A DNA stretch of 64,000 bases from Rhodococcus sp. 06-462-5 (GTDB lineage: Bacteria; Actinomycetota; Actinomycetes; Mycobacteriales; Mycobacteriaceae): NCBI RefSeq assembly GCF_002258315.1, contig NZ_NOYD01000051.1:1-64000 (forward strand), given 5' to 3'. A program made the translations under genes and the position numbers. Positions within the stretch are counted from its first letter, which is position 1, and each line of letters starts with the position of its first letter. Of the stretch, positions 26,797 to 35,766 are shown in pieces. Below the pieces are notes generated by a model, which was not told where the DNA came from, searched no databases, and saw only the letters and a program-made list of their open reading frames with translations.

Positions 26797-27188
26797 CCGT
26801 CGTCGTCGGCTACTCGCCGACCGTCGAAGGAAAAGGCGCACTGCCCTTCGCATTTCGCGAGGCCCACATGCGCGGAACGGACTTGCTCATCGTGGCCGAG
26901 GGCGGCAGCGCAGGCGACGCGGACTTCGCTGCCACCGTAGAATCGGCTCGCGAGGAGGCGTCGGCGCTCGGTGTCACGACGAAGATTCACGACAACGAAG
27001 CAGGCCGCTCGCATGCCGACAACCTGATCGACCTCTCGTTCGACGAGCAGGCTCAGCTCGTCGTCATCGGCATTCGGCGTCGATCACCCGTCGGAAAGTT
27101 GTTCATGGGCAGCATCTCTCAGCGTGTACTGCTCGAGGCGCACTGCCCGGTGACGGCCGTCAAGCCGCCGGTGGGGTTGCCGCGCTGA
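26793..27188 (+). CDS. Universal stress protein family (UspA domain)
   Basis: Small cytoplasmic protein of 131 residues. The UspA fold is shown by VVVGYSPTVEGK at the start and by the ATP-binding-like IGIRRRSPVGKLFMGSISQ, close to the G-x2-G-x9-G-S motif, near the end. The gene overlaps the dehydrogenase by 4 bp, an unusual pairing that suggests co-regulation or joint action. Confidence 0.85.
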   Translation: MTVVVGYSPTVEGKGALPFAFREAHMRGTDLLIVAEGGSAGDADFAATVESAREEASALGVTTKIHDNEAGRSHADNLIDLSFDEQAQLVVIGIRRRSPVGKLFMGSISQRVLLEAHCPVTAVKPPVGLPR

Positions 27189-27195
27189 GTGCGCG

Positions 27196-27372
27196 TCATC
27201 GGCGGGTCCTGCCGTGTCGAATCAACACGGCGATGCCCAGTCCGATCAGGGTCAGGATCAGTGGTGCGACTATCGCCATGTTCGAGCCGATCGCAGTGAA
27301 CAGGACGAACGCTGCGAGAGCTGCGAGGAAGTACACAGCAGCGAAACGTGGTGTCCAGAAAACGGTGGTCAC
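27196..27372 (-). CDS. Small two-helix membrane protein, unknown function
   Basis: Predicted 58-residue protein with two hydrophobic helices (AAVYFLAALAAFVLFTAIG and the following MAIVAPLILTLIG) and a basic tail HGRTRR. The GTG at 27372 was chosen because a GGGGGAG ribosome site lies upstream. It is convergent with the UspA gene, 7 bp apart. Resembles small actinobacterial membrane proteins, with no known function. Moderately sure it is a real gene. Confidence 0.6.
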   Translation of the reverse strand: MTTVFWTPRFAAVYFLAALAAFVLFTAIGSNMAIVAPLILTLIGLGIAVLIRHGRTRR

Positions 27373-27599
27373 GCGCTCCCCCTGGGTCGAAGCCGGATGC
27401 GGCAGCGCCGGCGATCTTCCCGGCGCCCGGCAAATCATAAGGGAAAGTAACGACTACGCGCCACCCACATCACGGAGACGGGTCCCGAGTCGCGCTCGGT
27501 GGATACGCTGAACCGTGTCGAAGATCGGGCGGTGCGACGCGTCGCTCACGGCGGTTGTCGGACCATCGATCACGCTCCTTGCCGACAAATTATTCATCT

Positions 27600-27619
27600 G
27601 CCCACCGTCGAAGGTGGGC
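27600..27619. repeat. Small hairpin in intergenic region
   Basis: GCCCACC and GGTGGGC flank a 6-base loop, a 7-bp stem. It lies in the 388-bp gap (27373-27760) between the small membrane gene and the LysR gene, which has no convincing gene. Confidence 0.5.
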
Positions 27620-27658
27620 ATCTGGACAATAGATCGGCAAACGGGGACCTCACACCGC

Positions 27659-27714
27659 TTTTACCGACTGCGCGCCCCCGCTATGACGTGATCGGGGGCG
27701 CGCAGTCGGTAAAA
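27659..27714. repeat. Perfect 22-bp inverted repeat downstream of the LysR gene
   Basis: Arms 27659-27680 and 27693-27714 are exact reverse complements with a 12-base loop; the outer ends are TTTT and AAAA. It lies 46 bp beyond the LysR stop. Because the T-run is before the stem on either strand, it is not a standard intrinsic terminator, though it could block or mark transcripts. Confidence 0.8.
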
Positions 27715-27760
27715 AGGGCGCTCACTTGCGGTTTCGGGCACGCTCTCGATCAGCGGCGCG

Positions 27761-28654
27761 TCACGACCACTCACGTGTCGGCAGCACATCGGTCATGAAG
27801 CGGTGCAACGCCGGGTTGTCGTTGTCCACCCGCCAGGCGGCGTCGAGTTCCACGGGTCGTTCTTTCACTGTCCGAACCGGCCGGAACACAACACCTTTCG
27901 GACGCATGGTCGACGCGGACTCCGGTACCAATGCCAGTCCGATCCCGGAGCGAACGAGCACCAGCATCGTGTGCACCTGGGTCACGTACTGCACGTAACG
28001 CGGGGTCACGCCGACGATGGTGAAGGTGCTGATGAGCAACTCGTGGAAGTACCGCGCATCGACGGGTGAATACATGATGATCGGCTGCTCGTCGAAGTCC
28101 TCCACCGACAGTTCGTCCTTCTCGGCCAGCGGATGAGTGTCGGGCATCGCTGCGATCAAGGATTCGTGCAGCACCGGCCTGGACGCGATGCCCGGTCGCT
28201 TGAGCGGCGGCCTGGCCAACCCGAGATCGATATCGCCGACGGCCAAAGATTCCATCTGGACCGCCGAGACCATCTCGCGCAGAACGAGTTTCACATCCGG
28301 AAGCTTGTCACGCGCAGCGTCGAGCAACTGCGGCAGCACCGCATGGGCCGATGCGCCGGTGAATCCGACGACCACGGTGCCCAGGTCTCCGGTGGGGACG
28401 CGTCGTACGGTCAGCAATGCGCCCTCGGCGAGGTCGAGGATGCGTCGAGCCTCGGGAAGGAAGGCCAGGCCCGCGGCCGTCAAGGTCACCGACCGGCTCG
28501 TCCGGTCGATCAGCTGAACGCCGACTTCACTTTCGAGCTGTTGGATTTGCCTGCTCAGTGGCGGCTGCGTCATGTGCAGCCGCTCGGCAGCGCGGCCGAA
28601 GTGCAGCTCCTCGGCGACGGCGATGAAGCAGGAGAGCCTGTTGAGCGAAAACAT
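27761..28654 (-). CDS. LysR family transcriptional regulator
   Basis: Protein of 297 residues with an N-terminal winged helix (about 1-60, including HFGRAAERLHMTQPPLSRQI) and the usual C-terminal substrate-binding domain. ATG 28654 begins the conserved MFSLNRL. It is divergent from the SulP gene at 28807, with 152 bp between them, so the SulP gene may be its target; no ligand can be inferred. Confidence 0.9.
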   Translation of the reverse strand: MFSLNRLSCFIAVAEELHFGRAAERLHMTQPPLSRQIQQLESEVGVQLIDRTSRSVTLTAAGLAFLPEARRILDLAEGALLTVRRVPTGDLGTVVVGFTGASAHAVLPQLLDAARDKLPDVKLVLREMVSAVQMESLAVGDIDLGLARPPLKRPGIASRPVLHESLIAAMPDTHPLAEKDELSVEDFDEQPIIMYSPVDARYFHELLISTFTIVGVTPRYVQYVTQVHTMLVLVRSGIGLALVPESASTMRPKGVVFRPVRTVKERPVELDAAWRVDNDNPALHRFMTDVLPTREWS

Positions 28655-28752
28655 CGATTCATTCCTTGCATCGCGCGGGGAGTTTCGGCGTGCCTTTGCG
28701 TATAAAGCTAGCGTACGAGCCCGATCCCGACGATTGGTAACCTTCCCTCCGG

Positions 28753-28761
28753 TAAGAGTAG
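28753..28761. promoter_or_regulatory. Shared motif upstream of SulP gene 1
   Basis: TAAGAGTAG lies 45 bp before the first SulP start codon. The same 9 bases occur at 33995-34003 before the second SulP gene; the surrounding sequence differs. It may be part of a shared promoter or operator. The adjacent MerR gene and the divergent LysR gene are candidate partners. Confidence 0.4.
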
Positions 28762-28806
28762 AGTTCCCGCGCAGCACCCCCCTTGCACCCATCGAATGGA
28801 GCCGTC

Positions 28807-30315
28807 GTGTCTCGAGCTGCCCAGGTGCCTGCCACCTCCGTCGAAGACGTCTCGGTGCTGGGTGCGTTGCGCTCACCGAAGCGACTCAAGACCGAAGTGC
28901 TCGCAGGCTTGGTCGTGGCACTGGCGCTCATTCCGGAAGCGATTTCGTTCTCGATCATCGCCGGGGTCGATCCGCGCGTCGGGCTGTTCGCGTCGTTCAC
29001 GATGGCGGTCACGATCTCCATCGTCGGTGGCCGTCCGGCCATGATCTCCGCTGCGACCGGTGCCATTGCGCTGGTCGTAGCCCCGCTGGCACGGGATTAC
29101 GGCCTCGATTACCTCATCGCAGCCGTGATCCTCGGCGGAATCCTGCAGGTCCTGCTCAGCGTCCTTGGCGTCGCCAAACTGATGCGGTTCATCCCACGCA
29201 GCGTCATGGTCGGGTTCGTCAACGCGCTGGCGATTCTGATCTTCTCCTCGCAGATTCCGTACCTGATCGGTGTGCCGTGGTTGGTCTACCCGATGGTCGC
29301 CGTGGGCCTGGCCATCATGTTCATCCTGCCCAAGCTCACCACCATCGTGCCGGCACCACTGATCGCGATCGTGATACTGACCGGCGTCACACTCGTCTTC
29401 GCGCTGGCCGTGCCCGACGTCGGCGACGAAGGCGAACTGCCGTCCTCGCTGCCGTCGTTCCTGATCCCGAATGTGCCGTTCACCGTCGACACGTTGTCGA
29501 TCGTCGCGCCGTTCGCGTTGGCCATTGCGCTGGTCGGTCTTCTCGAATCACTGATGACGGCCAAGCTCGTCGACGACATCACCGATTCGCATTCCAACAA
29601 GACCCGCGAGGGCTGGGGCCAGGGTGTGGCCAACCTCGTCACCGGGTTCACCGGCGGCATGGGCGGTTGCGCGATGATCGGTCAGACCATGATCAACGTC
29701 AAGGTCTCCGGTGCGCGCACTCGGATCTCGACGTTCCTCGCGGGCGTCTTCCTGCTGATTCTGGTGGTCGGTCTCGGCGACATCGTCGCGCTGATCCCGA
29801 TGGCAGCGCTCGTCGCCGTCATGATCATGGTCTCGATCGGCACCTTCGACTGGCACAGCATCAACCCGAAGACGTTGCGGCGCATGCCCAAGAGCGAAAC
29901 CCTCGTGATGGTCGCGACTGTGGCGGTCACCGTGATCACCCACAACCTCGCATACGGCGTGCTCGTCGGAGTGATCACCGCGATGGTGCTGTTCGCCAGG
30001 CGGGTTGCGCACCTGACCGAGGTGGTCGATGTGGCTCATCCCGACGAGGACACTCGCGTCTACGCGGTGAAGGGCGAGCTGTTCTTCGCGTCGAGCAACG
30101 ACCTGATCTATCAGTTCGATTATGTGGGCGATCCGAAGAACGTCGTCATCGACATGTCGGAGTCGCACATCTGGGACGCATCGACCGTTGCGACGCTGGA
30201 CGCCATCACCACCAAGTACGCCGCGAAGGGCAAGACGGTGGAGATCGTCGGTATGAACGCGCCGTCGGTCGAGCGGCACGATCGTCTCAGTGGAAACCTG
30301 GGCGGCGAGCACTGA
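28807..30315 (+). CDS. SulP family inorganic anion transporter, paralogue 1
   Basis: Membrane transporter of about 502 residues with the SulP core ([32 protein letters not shown]) and a C-terminal STAS-like domain with [18 protein letters not shown] at 28807 is preceded by TGGAG; an upstream TTG at 28783 is less likely. A MerR gene follows. The protein is closely similar to the one at 34169. Likely substrates are sulfate, bicarbonate or another small anion. Confidence 0.9.
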   Translation: MSRAAQVPATSVEDVSVLGALRSPKRLKTEVLAGLVVALALIPEAISFSIIAGVDPRVGLFASFTMAVTISIVGGRPAMISAATGAIALVVAPLARDYGLDYLIAAVILGGILQVLLSVLGVAKLMRFIPRSVMVGFVNALAILIFSSQIPYLIGVPWLVYPMVAVGLAIMFILPKLTTIVPAPLIAIVILTGVTLVFALAVPDVGDEGELPSSLPSFLIPNVPFTVDTLSIVAPFALAIALVGLLESLMTAKLVDDITDSHSNKTREGWGQGVANLVTGFTGGMGGCAMIGQTMINVKVSGARTRISTFLAGVFLLILVVGLGDIVALIPMAALVAVMIMVSIGTFDWHSINPKTLRRMPKSETLVMVATVAVTVITHNLAYGVLVGVITAMVLFARRVAHLTEVVDVAHPDEDTRVYAVKGELFFASSNDLIYQFDYVGDPKNVVIDMSESHIWDASTVATLDAITTKYAAKGKTVEIVGMNAPSVERHDRLSGNLGGEH

Positions 30316-30349
30316 CTAGGGTGGACGCTCGGGCGAGGAGAGGCGGCAC

Positions 30350-30757
30350 ATGACGGACGACGGCACACACATGCAGATCGGACAGGTGGCTCAACGCACC
30401 GAGCTGTCCATCCGCACGGTTCGTCATTACGACGACGTAGGTCTGGTCACGCCCTCTGCTCGGACCGTCGGGGGCTTCCGGCTCTACACCGAGACCGACG
30501 TCGAACGCCTGCTCGTCATTCGCCGGATGAAGCCACTCGACTTCACGTTGGCCGAGATGAAACAGCTACTGGAATCTCTCGACATTCTCGGAGACGAGAA
30601 CGCGACGGACGACGCCAGGTCGTCGGCCGCGGCCTTCGTTCGTGAATGTCACACCAAGGCCGAGGACAGCTGCCGCACGTTGCGGCGGCAGCTCGCCTAC
30701 GCAGAAGAGCTCACCGAGGTGTTGTCGACTCGCGGAGCAGCAGCCCGGAGCGAGTAG
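30350..30757 (+). CDS. MerR family transcriptional regulator
   Basis: Regulator of 135 residues with the MerR helix-turn-helix (QIGQVAQRTELSIRTVRHYD), wing (FRLYTETDVERL) and dimerisation helix. No clear cysteine pair of a metal site; the single cysteines are scattered. It lies 34 bp downstream of the SulP gene and may regulate both SulP paralogues. ATG 30350 gives the expected N-terminus. Confidence 0.88.
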   Translation: MTDDGTHMQIGQVAQRTELSIRTVRHYDDVGLVTPSARTVGGFRLYTETDVERLLVIRRMKPLDFTLAEMKQLLESLDILGDENATDDARSSAAAFVRECHTKAEDSCRTLRRQLAYAEELTEVLSTRGAAARSE

Positions 30758-30765
30758 GTTCGGCT

Positions 30766-32022
30766 CTAGCGGCCGAAGCTACTGCATCCGGGTCGAACCG
30801 GAACTCCCGCGAGGCGGTCGTCCAACCACGCGAACGCACCGGGAGCTCCGCTGCCGGCAACGATGCTGTGCTCACCCAGGTATTCCTCGAGGCGGACGTC
30901 GGCTCCGCGTGAACACCACTTGTCGAACACGGCCTCGGGACCTTCCTTCGGAATCCAGAACTCTTGCTGTCCGTGATACAGGAACACCGGTGCCGTCGGG
31001 GTTCCGCTGTCTCCCAATCGATTCTGATCGGCTACCGCGAGCGCCAGCGGCGAATTGAACGCATCGGGAGTGATGGACAGTGACTCGATGCGGATCGGAG
31101 CAACGATTCCGAACGGTGCAATCCCGATGATGCACAGGTCCTTCGACGCCTGTGCGAGCCGCCACCCGTCGTCGTTGTAGAGCGACAGCATCTCCGGGTA
31201 CTCGCGCGCGACGCCCATCGCTGCCGCGAGGAACACCGCCGACGCCGCGTTGCCGTTCATGGACTGACGTAGCAGTGCGAAGTCGGTGGGCGTTCCGCCG
31301 AACGCTGCGCCGACGATGTTCAGTTCGGGGGCGTAGGTCGGAGCCTCCTGCACGGCCCAGCCCGATGCGATCGCCCCGCCCGAGTAGCCCGTAATGCCCA
31401 GGGGCGCAGTCGGATCGAGGCCGACCGCGGCGGTCGTGACCGCGCCGCGCAGACCGTCGAGTACGGCGTGCGCCGCCATCGGTCCGACGGCGTACGCATG
31501 GCGTGGCCCCTGGTGGTCGGTGACGACGACGGCGTAGCCCCGCGCCAGAAGCAGCTGCACGGGTGCCATTTCCGTAGCGATGCCGCGTTGCATGGTCCAC
31601 GATGGCTCACACGTGGCGCCGAGCGAATCGATGGCCATGTTGTAGGCAACAACAGGGCGCGGACCGGGCGAGCTCCAGGGCGCGGTCGGGACGATGACGC
31701 TGGTGACGATGGCAGCGGGGCGGTCCTTCGCGTCGGTCGAGGCAACCAGCAGTTGGGTGGTGGTGACCGGGGTGACAAGTGGTCCGACGGTGACGCTGCG
31801 GGTCCGTAGAACTGTTCCGGGAGCGGCTGTTTCGTATCCGGGCGGCGGAACGACCCACGGATCGTCGAGCGGTGTCGCGGCGATCGATTCGGCGGTGCGC
31901 GGCGGATTCTGGAAATCGCCGAGTGGATCGGCACCCGCCGACCATTGCCCGCCCGACACCACCAGCGAAACCGCAGCGACCACCGTCGCACACCGACGGC
32001 CGAACTTCGCGTACTTCCCCAT
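30766..32022 (-). CDS. Secreted lipase, LIP family (triacylglycerol lipase-like)
   Basis: Exported alpha/beta-hydrolase of 418 residues. The ATG at 32022 follows a GGGGG-rich site and begins a signal peptide (hydrophobic run ATVVAAVSLVVSGG, cleavage near SAGADP). GYSGGA contains the nucleophile serine (G-x-S-x-G). The later QQEFW and the C-terminal acid/His pattern fit the secretory lipase family (PF03583-like). Probably hydrolyses triglycerides or esters outside the cell; the next gene downstream in this strand is none, it is convergent with MerR (8 bp). Confidence 0.85.
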   Translation of the reverse strand: MGKYAKFGRRCATVVAAVSLVVSGGQWSAGADPLGDFQNPPRTAESIAATPLDDPWVVPPPGYETAAPGTVLRTRSVTVGPLVTPVTTTQLLVASTDAKDRPAAIVTSVIVPTAPWSSPGPRPVVAYNMAIDSLGATCEPSWTMQRGIATEMAPVQLLLARGYAVVVTDHQGPRHAYAVGPMAAHAVLDGLRGAVTTAAVGLDPTAPLGITGYSGGAIASGWAVQEAPTYAPELNIVGAAFGGTPTDFALLRQSMNGNAASAVFLAAAMGVAREYPEMLSLYNDDGWRLAQASKDLCIIGIAPFGIVAPIRIESLSITPDAFNSPLALAVADQNRLGDSGTPTAPVFLYHGQQEFWIPKEGPEAVFDKWCSRGADVRLEEYLGEHSIVAGSGAPGAFAWLDDRLAGVPVRPGCSSFGR

Positions 32023-32202
32023 CGAGACCCCCCGGTCGAAGTTCCGGATCGTTACCGGAGCTTTCCAAACGACTCTAGGGGCCGGAATCATCTACGGGGG
32101 CCGAACGCAAAATTTGCTCGGATCGGGCGGGGACTGGCGACCCGGAACCGTTCTACGCGCGGCTTCTTGTGGTCACCGACCTCGCCGCTGAGAAGACATG
32201 CT

Positions 32203-33912
32203 CTAGCCGTCGACGACAACCGGAACGATGAGGGGCTGACGGCCCAGGGTCTGCTTGGCCCACCGGGCCGATTCCTGCACGATGCGCTTTTCGATGTTCT
32301 CGCGGGAGGCGACCTTCACGTCGCTCTCGCGGGTGAGGGTCTTGCCGATCGCCTTGGCCAGTGAGTCGAAAGCGTTGGCCTCGTGCGCGAATCCGCGCCC
32401 GATGAAGTCGACGTCGTCGACGAGCAGTCCGGTGTCGGGGTCCACGATCGCGATGACGGTCAGGACGCCCTCGTTCGCGAGCAGGCGCCGTTCGGCCAGC
32501 GAATCCTCCGTCACGCCGCCGACGGCACTGCCGTCGACATAGATCAGCTCGATGGGTACGGAGCCGGTGATCTGTGCGACGCCGTCGAACAGGTCGATGA
32601 CGCTTCCGTTCTCGGCGATCAGGACGCGATCGCGAGGGACGCCGGTTCTGATCGCGAGATCGGCATTGGCGCGCAGGTGCCGCGACTCACCGTGTACGGG
32701 AAGCACATTCGCAGGTTCGAGGATGTTGTAGCAGTAGACCAACTCGCCCGCGCTGGCGTGGCCCGAGACGTGCACCTTGGCATTTCCCTTGTGCACCACG
32801 CGCGCACCCTTGTCGACGAGACCGTTGATGACGCGGTAGATCGCGTTCTCGTTTCCGGGGATCAGGCTGCTGGCCATCAGCACGGTGTCGCCGTCACCGA
32901 CCTTGATCTGATGCTCACCCGACGCCATCCGCGACAGCGCGGCCAGCGGCTCGCCCTGCGATCCGGTGCAGATCAAGGTGATCTTGTTCGCCGGAAGTCG
33001 GTTGAGCTTCGGCAGATCGACCACGAGCCCGTCGGGCACATCGAGGTAATTCAGATCGGTCGCAATCTTCATGTTGCGCACCATCGATCGCCCGACGAAG
33101 GCAACCTTGCGGCCCTGCGCGTGCGCGGCGTCGAGGACCTGCTGGATGCGGTGTACGTGACTGGCGAAGCTCGAGACGATCACGCGTCCCGTGGTTTCGC
33201 GGAACACCTTCTCGATGGCCGGGACCAGATCGCGTTCGGAGACCATGAACCCGGGAACTTCGGCATTGGTCGAGTCGACCAGGAGTAGATCGAGCCCTTC
33301 CTCGCCGAGGCGTGCGAAGCTGCGGAGGTCGGTGATCCGCCCATCGAGCGGGAACTGGTCCATCTTGAAATCGCCGGTGTGCAGCACAAGTCCGGCGTCG
33401 GTGCGAATGGCGATGGCCAGACCGTCGGGAATCGAGTGGTTGACGGCAATGAACTCGAGCTCGAACGGGCCTTCCTGACGGGTCTGCCCCGCCTCGACCT
33501 CGATCAGCTTTGTCGAGACCTTGAACTCTTCGAATTTGGCAGCCAGGAAGTGCAGTGTCAGCCGCGACGAGATGACGGGAATGTCGCCGCGTTCGCGCAG
33601 CAGGTACGGCACGCCACCGATGTGGTCCTCGTGTCCGTGGGTGAGGACGATCGCGACGACGTCGTCGAGACGATCCCGGATGCAACTCCAGTCGGGGAGG
33701 ATGACGTCGACACCGGGCTGATGTTCCTCGGGGAAGAGCACGCCGCAGTCGACGATGAGCAGTTTTCCGTCGAACTCGAACACGGTCATGTTCCGGCCGA
33801 TCTCACCGAGACCGCCGGTCGCGATCACGCGAAGGTGCCCGGCCGAAAGCGCGGAAGAGGATCGCTTTCTCGATGCGGCGGGGGATCTGCGGTTGCGTGG
33901 TGATCTCGACAT
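32203..33912 (-). CDS. rnj: Ribonuclease J
   Basis: Metallo-beta-lactamase/beta-CASP nuclease of 569 residues that degrades and matures RNA. HGHEDHIGG is the metal site H-x-H-x-D-H; LHTGDFKMD and the beta-CASP block SFASHVHRIQQ follow, with HVSGHASAGE and the C-terminal domain complete. A basic N-terminal stretch RRSPAASRKRSS may bind RNA. ATG 33912 lies before this. In most actinobacteria rnj follows dapA; here its neighbours are a lipase and a SulP gene. A 180-bp gap separates it from the lipase gene. Confidence 0.93.
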   Translation of the reverse strand: MSRSPRNRRSPAASRKRSSSALSAGHLRVIATGGLGEIGRNMTVFEFDGKLLIVDCGVLFPEEHQPGVDVILPDWSCIRDRLDDVVAIVLTHGHEDHIGGVPYLLRERGDIPVISSRLTLHFLAAKFEEFKVSTKLIEVEAGQTRQEGPFELEFIAVNHSIPDGLAIAIRTDAGLVLHTGDFKMDQFPLDGRITDLRSFARLGEEGLDLLLVDSTNAEVPGFMVSERDLVPAIEKVFRETTGRVIVSSFASHVHRIQQVLDAAHAQGRKVAFVGRSMVRNMKIATDLNYLDVPDGLVVDLPKLNRLPANKITLICTGSQGEPLAALSRMASGEHQIKVGDGDTVLMASSLIPGNENAIYRVINGLVDKGARVVHKGNAKVHVSGHASAGELVYCYNILEPANVLPVHGESRHLRANADLAIRTGVPRDRVLIAENGSVIDLFDGVAQITGSVPIELIYVDGSAVGGVTEDSLAERRLLANEGVLTVIAIVDPDTGLLVDDVDFIGRGFAHEANAFDSLAKAIGKTLTRESDVKVASRENIEKRIVQESARWAKQTLGRQPLIVPVVVDG

Positions 33913-33994
33913 GCCTCTTACGCTACGGGGGGCCTCCGACCTGGTGTCGACCCCGGTCCGAAGACCGTTGATTTGCGTCAACTCTACTATTGCG

Positions 33995-34003
33995 TAAGAG
34001 TAG
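33995..34003. promoter_or_regulatory. Shared motif upstream of SulP gene 2
   Basis: TAAGAGTAG, same as at 28753-28761. The flank reads CTCTACTATTGCGTAAGAG, an imperfect inverted repeat that could be a regulator site. It lies in the 256-bp region divergent from RNase J. Confidence 0.4.
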
Positions 34004-34168
34004 GGATCAGTTTCCGGACTGTTCCTCCCCCACCCGATATGTGCGGGACGCGTGAGATGCCCATCGGGCTCCACGAACAAAGCCTTCGGGCGCAGCGATG
34101 TGCCCACCCCATGGACGAGAGCGGCCGTTCGTCGGCACGTGCGGTCCATCGATCACGAATGGAGAGAT

Positions 34169-35659
34169 ATGACCGACTCCGCCGAGCGGATTCCGACCGT
34201 CATGGGTGCCCTGCGGTCCCCACGGATGCTGAAGACCGAGGTTCTGGCCGGCCTCGTCGTCGCGTTGGCGCTGATTCCCGAGGCCATCGCCTTCTCGATC
34301 ATTGCCGGCGTCGATCCGCGAGTGGGCCTGTTCGCGTCCTTCACGATGGCGGTGTCGATTGCGTTCCTCGGTGGTCGCCCTGCGATGATCTCCGCGGCCA
34401 CCGGTGCCATCGCCCTGGTCATCGCCCCGGTGGCCAAGCAATACGGTCTCGACTACTTCATCGCCACCGTCATCCTCGCCGGCGTTCTCCAAGTGATTTT
34501 CGGGGTCCTCGGGGTTGCCGAGTTGATGCGCTTCATCCCTCGCAGCGTCATGGTCGGCTTCGTCGATGCACTGGCCATTCTGATATTCACCTCGCAATTT
34601 CCTGCTCTGATAGGTGTGCCATGGCTGGTCTACCCGCTGGTGGCCGTCGGTCTGCTGATCATGTTCTTGCTACCCAGGATCACGTCGCTCGTGCCCGCAC
34701 CGCTCGTCGCCATCGTGCTGCTGACCGTCGCCGTCGTGGTGTTCACGCTGAACGTCCCCGACGTCGGCGATGAGGGCGAACTGCCGTCGAGCCTGCCCGC
34801 GCTGCTGATCCCCGACGTCCCGCTGAACCTCGAGACGCTGAGCATCATCGCTCCGTACGCCCTCGCCATGGCCATCGTCGGATTGCTCGAATCGCTGCTG
34901 ACGGCAAAACTCGTCGACGACGTCACCGACAGTCACTCGAACAAGACCCGGGAGAGTTGGGGTCAGGGCGCAGCGAACGTCATCACCGGATTCTTCGGTG
35001 GCATGGGTGGGTGCGCGATGGTCGGCCAGACGATGATCAACGTCGAGACCTCGGGTGCCCGGACTCGCATCTCCACGTTCCTGGCCGGGGTGTTCTTGTT
35101 GATACTCGTGGTCGGACTGGGCGACGTCGTGGCGCTGATCCCGATGGCCGCACTCGCCGCCGTCATGATCATGGTTGCGATCGGCACGATGGATTGGCAC
35201 AGCATCAGCCCGAAGACGTTGCGGCGCATGCCCAAGAGCGAAACGGCAGTCATGCTGGCAACCGTTGTGGTCACCGTCGCCACCCACAACCTCGCATACG
35301 GCGTGCTCGTCGGAGTGTCTACCGCGATGGTGCTGTTCGCGCGGCGGGTTGCACACCTGACCGAGGTGGTCGACGTAGCGCATCCCGACGAGGACACCCG
35401 CGTCTACGCAGTGAGGGGGGAGCTGTTCTTCGCGTCGAGCAACGATCTGGTCCATCGGTTCGACTACACGGGAGATCCGAAGAACGTCGTCATCGATCTC
35501 AGTGGTGCCCACATCTGGGACGCGTCCACCGTCGCCACGCTCGATGCCATCACCACGAAGTACGAGGCTAAGGGCAAGCATGCCGAGATCGTGGGTCTCG
35601 ACGCGTCCTCTGCGCAGCGACATGTGCGGCTGACCGGCCGGCTGTCGGGCGGTCACTGA
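34169..35659 (+). CDS. SulP family inorganic anion transporter, paralogue 2
   Basis: Transporter of 496 residues, aligned along its whole length with paralogue 1; long blocks such as [17 protein letters not shown] and [10 protein letters not shown] are shared, and only scattered positions differ. ATG 34169 is preceded by GGAGAG. The long antisense frames here are shadows. The two paralogues lie 3.9 kb apart, separated by MerR, lipase and RNase J genes, and probably arose by duplication. Confidence 0.92.
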   Translation: MTDSAERIPTVMGALRSPRMLKTEVLAGLVVALALIPEAIAFSIIAGVDPRVGLFASFTMAVSIAFLGGRPAMISAATGAIALVIAPVAKQYGLDYFIATVILAGVLQVIFGVLGVAELMRFIPRSVMVGFVDALAILIFTSQFPALIGVPWLVYPLVAVGLLIMFLLPRITSLVPAPLVAIVLLTVAVVVFTLNVPDVGDEGELPSSLPALLIPDVPLNLETLSIIAPYALAMAIVGLLESLLTAKLVDDVTDSHSNKTRESWGQGAANVITGFFGGMGGCAMVGQTMINVETSGARTRISTFLAGVFLLILVVGLGDVVALIPMAALAAVMIMVAIGTMDWHSISPKTLRRMPKSETAVMLATVVVTVATHNLAYGVLVGVSTAMVLFARRVAHLTEVVDVAHPDEDTRVYAVRGELFFASSNDLVHRFDYTGDPKNVVIDLSGAHIWDASTVATLDAITTKYEAKGKHAEIVGLDASSAQRHVRLTGRLSGGH

Positions 35660-35696
35660 CGAGCGCTCGCCGATTGCCCCGAAACCATTGCGGAAT

Positions 35697-35728
35697 CGCG
35701 CGTCATCACTTTAAAGTGATGACGCGCG
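35697..35728. promoter_or_regulatory. Perfect 32-bp palindrome before the monooxygenase operon
   Basis: The half CGCGCGTCATCACTTT is followed directly by its exact reverse complement. It lies 38 bp upstream of the monooxygenase start codon, between it and the SulP stop. The operon ends in a TetR gene, so this is the likely operator for autoregulation. Confidence 0.75.
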
Positions 35729-35766
35729 TCATCGGATGCCGCGCTCGTGGGAAGGGTCCTTTGAGG

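Noticed and set aside
27659..27714. Calling the perfect inverted repeat an intrinsic terminator
   Set aside because: The T-run precedes the stem and an A-run follows it on both strands, opposite to what is needed.
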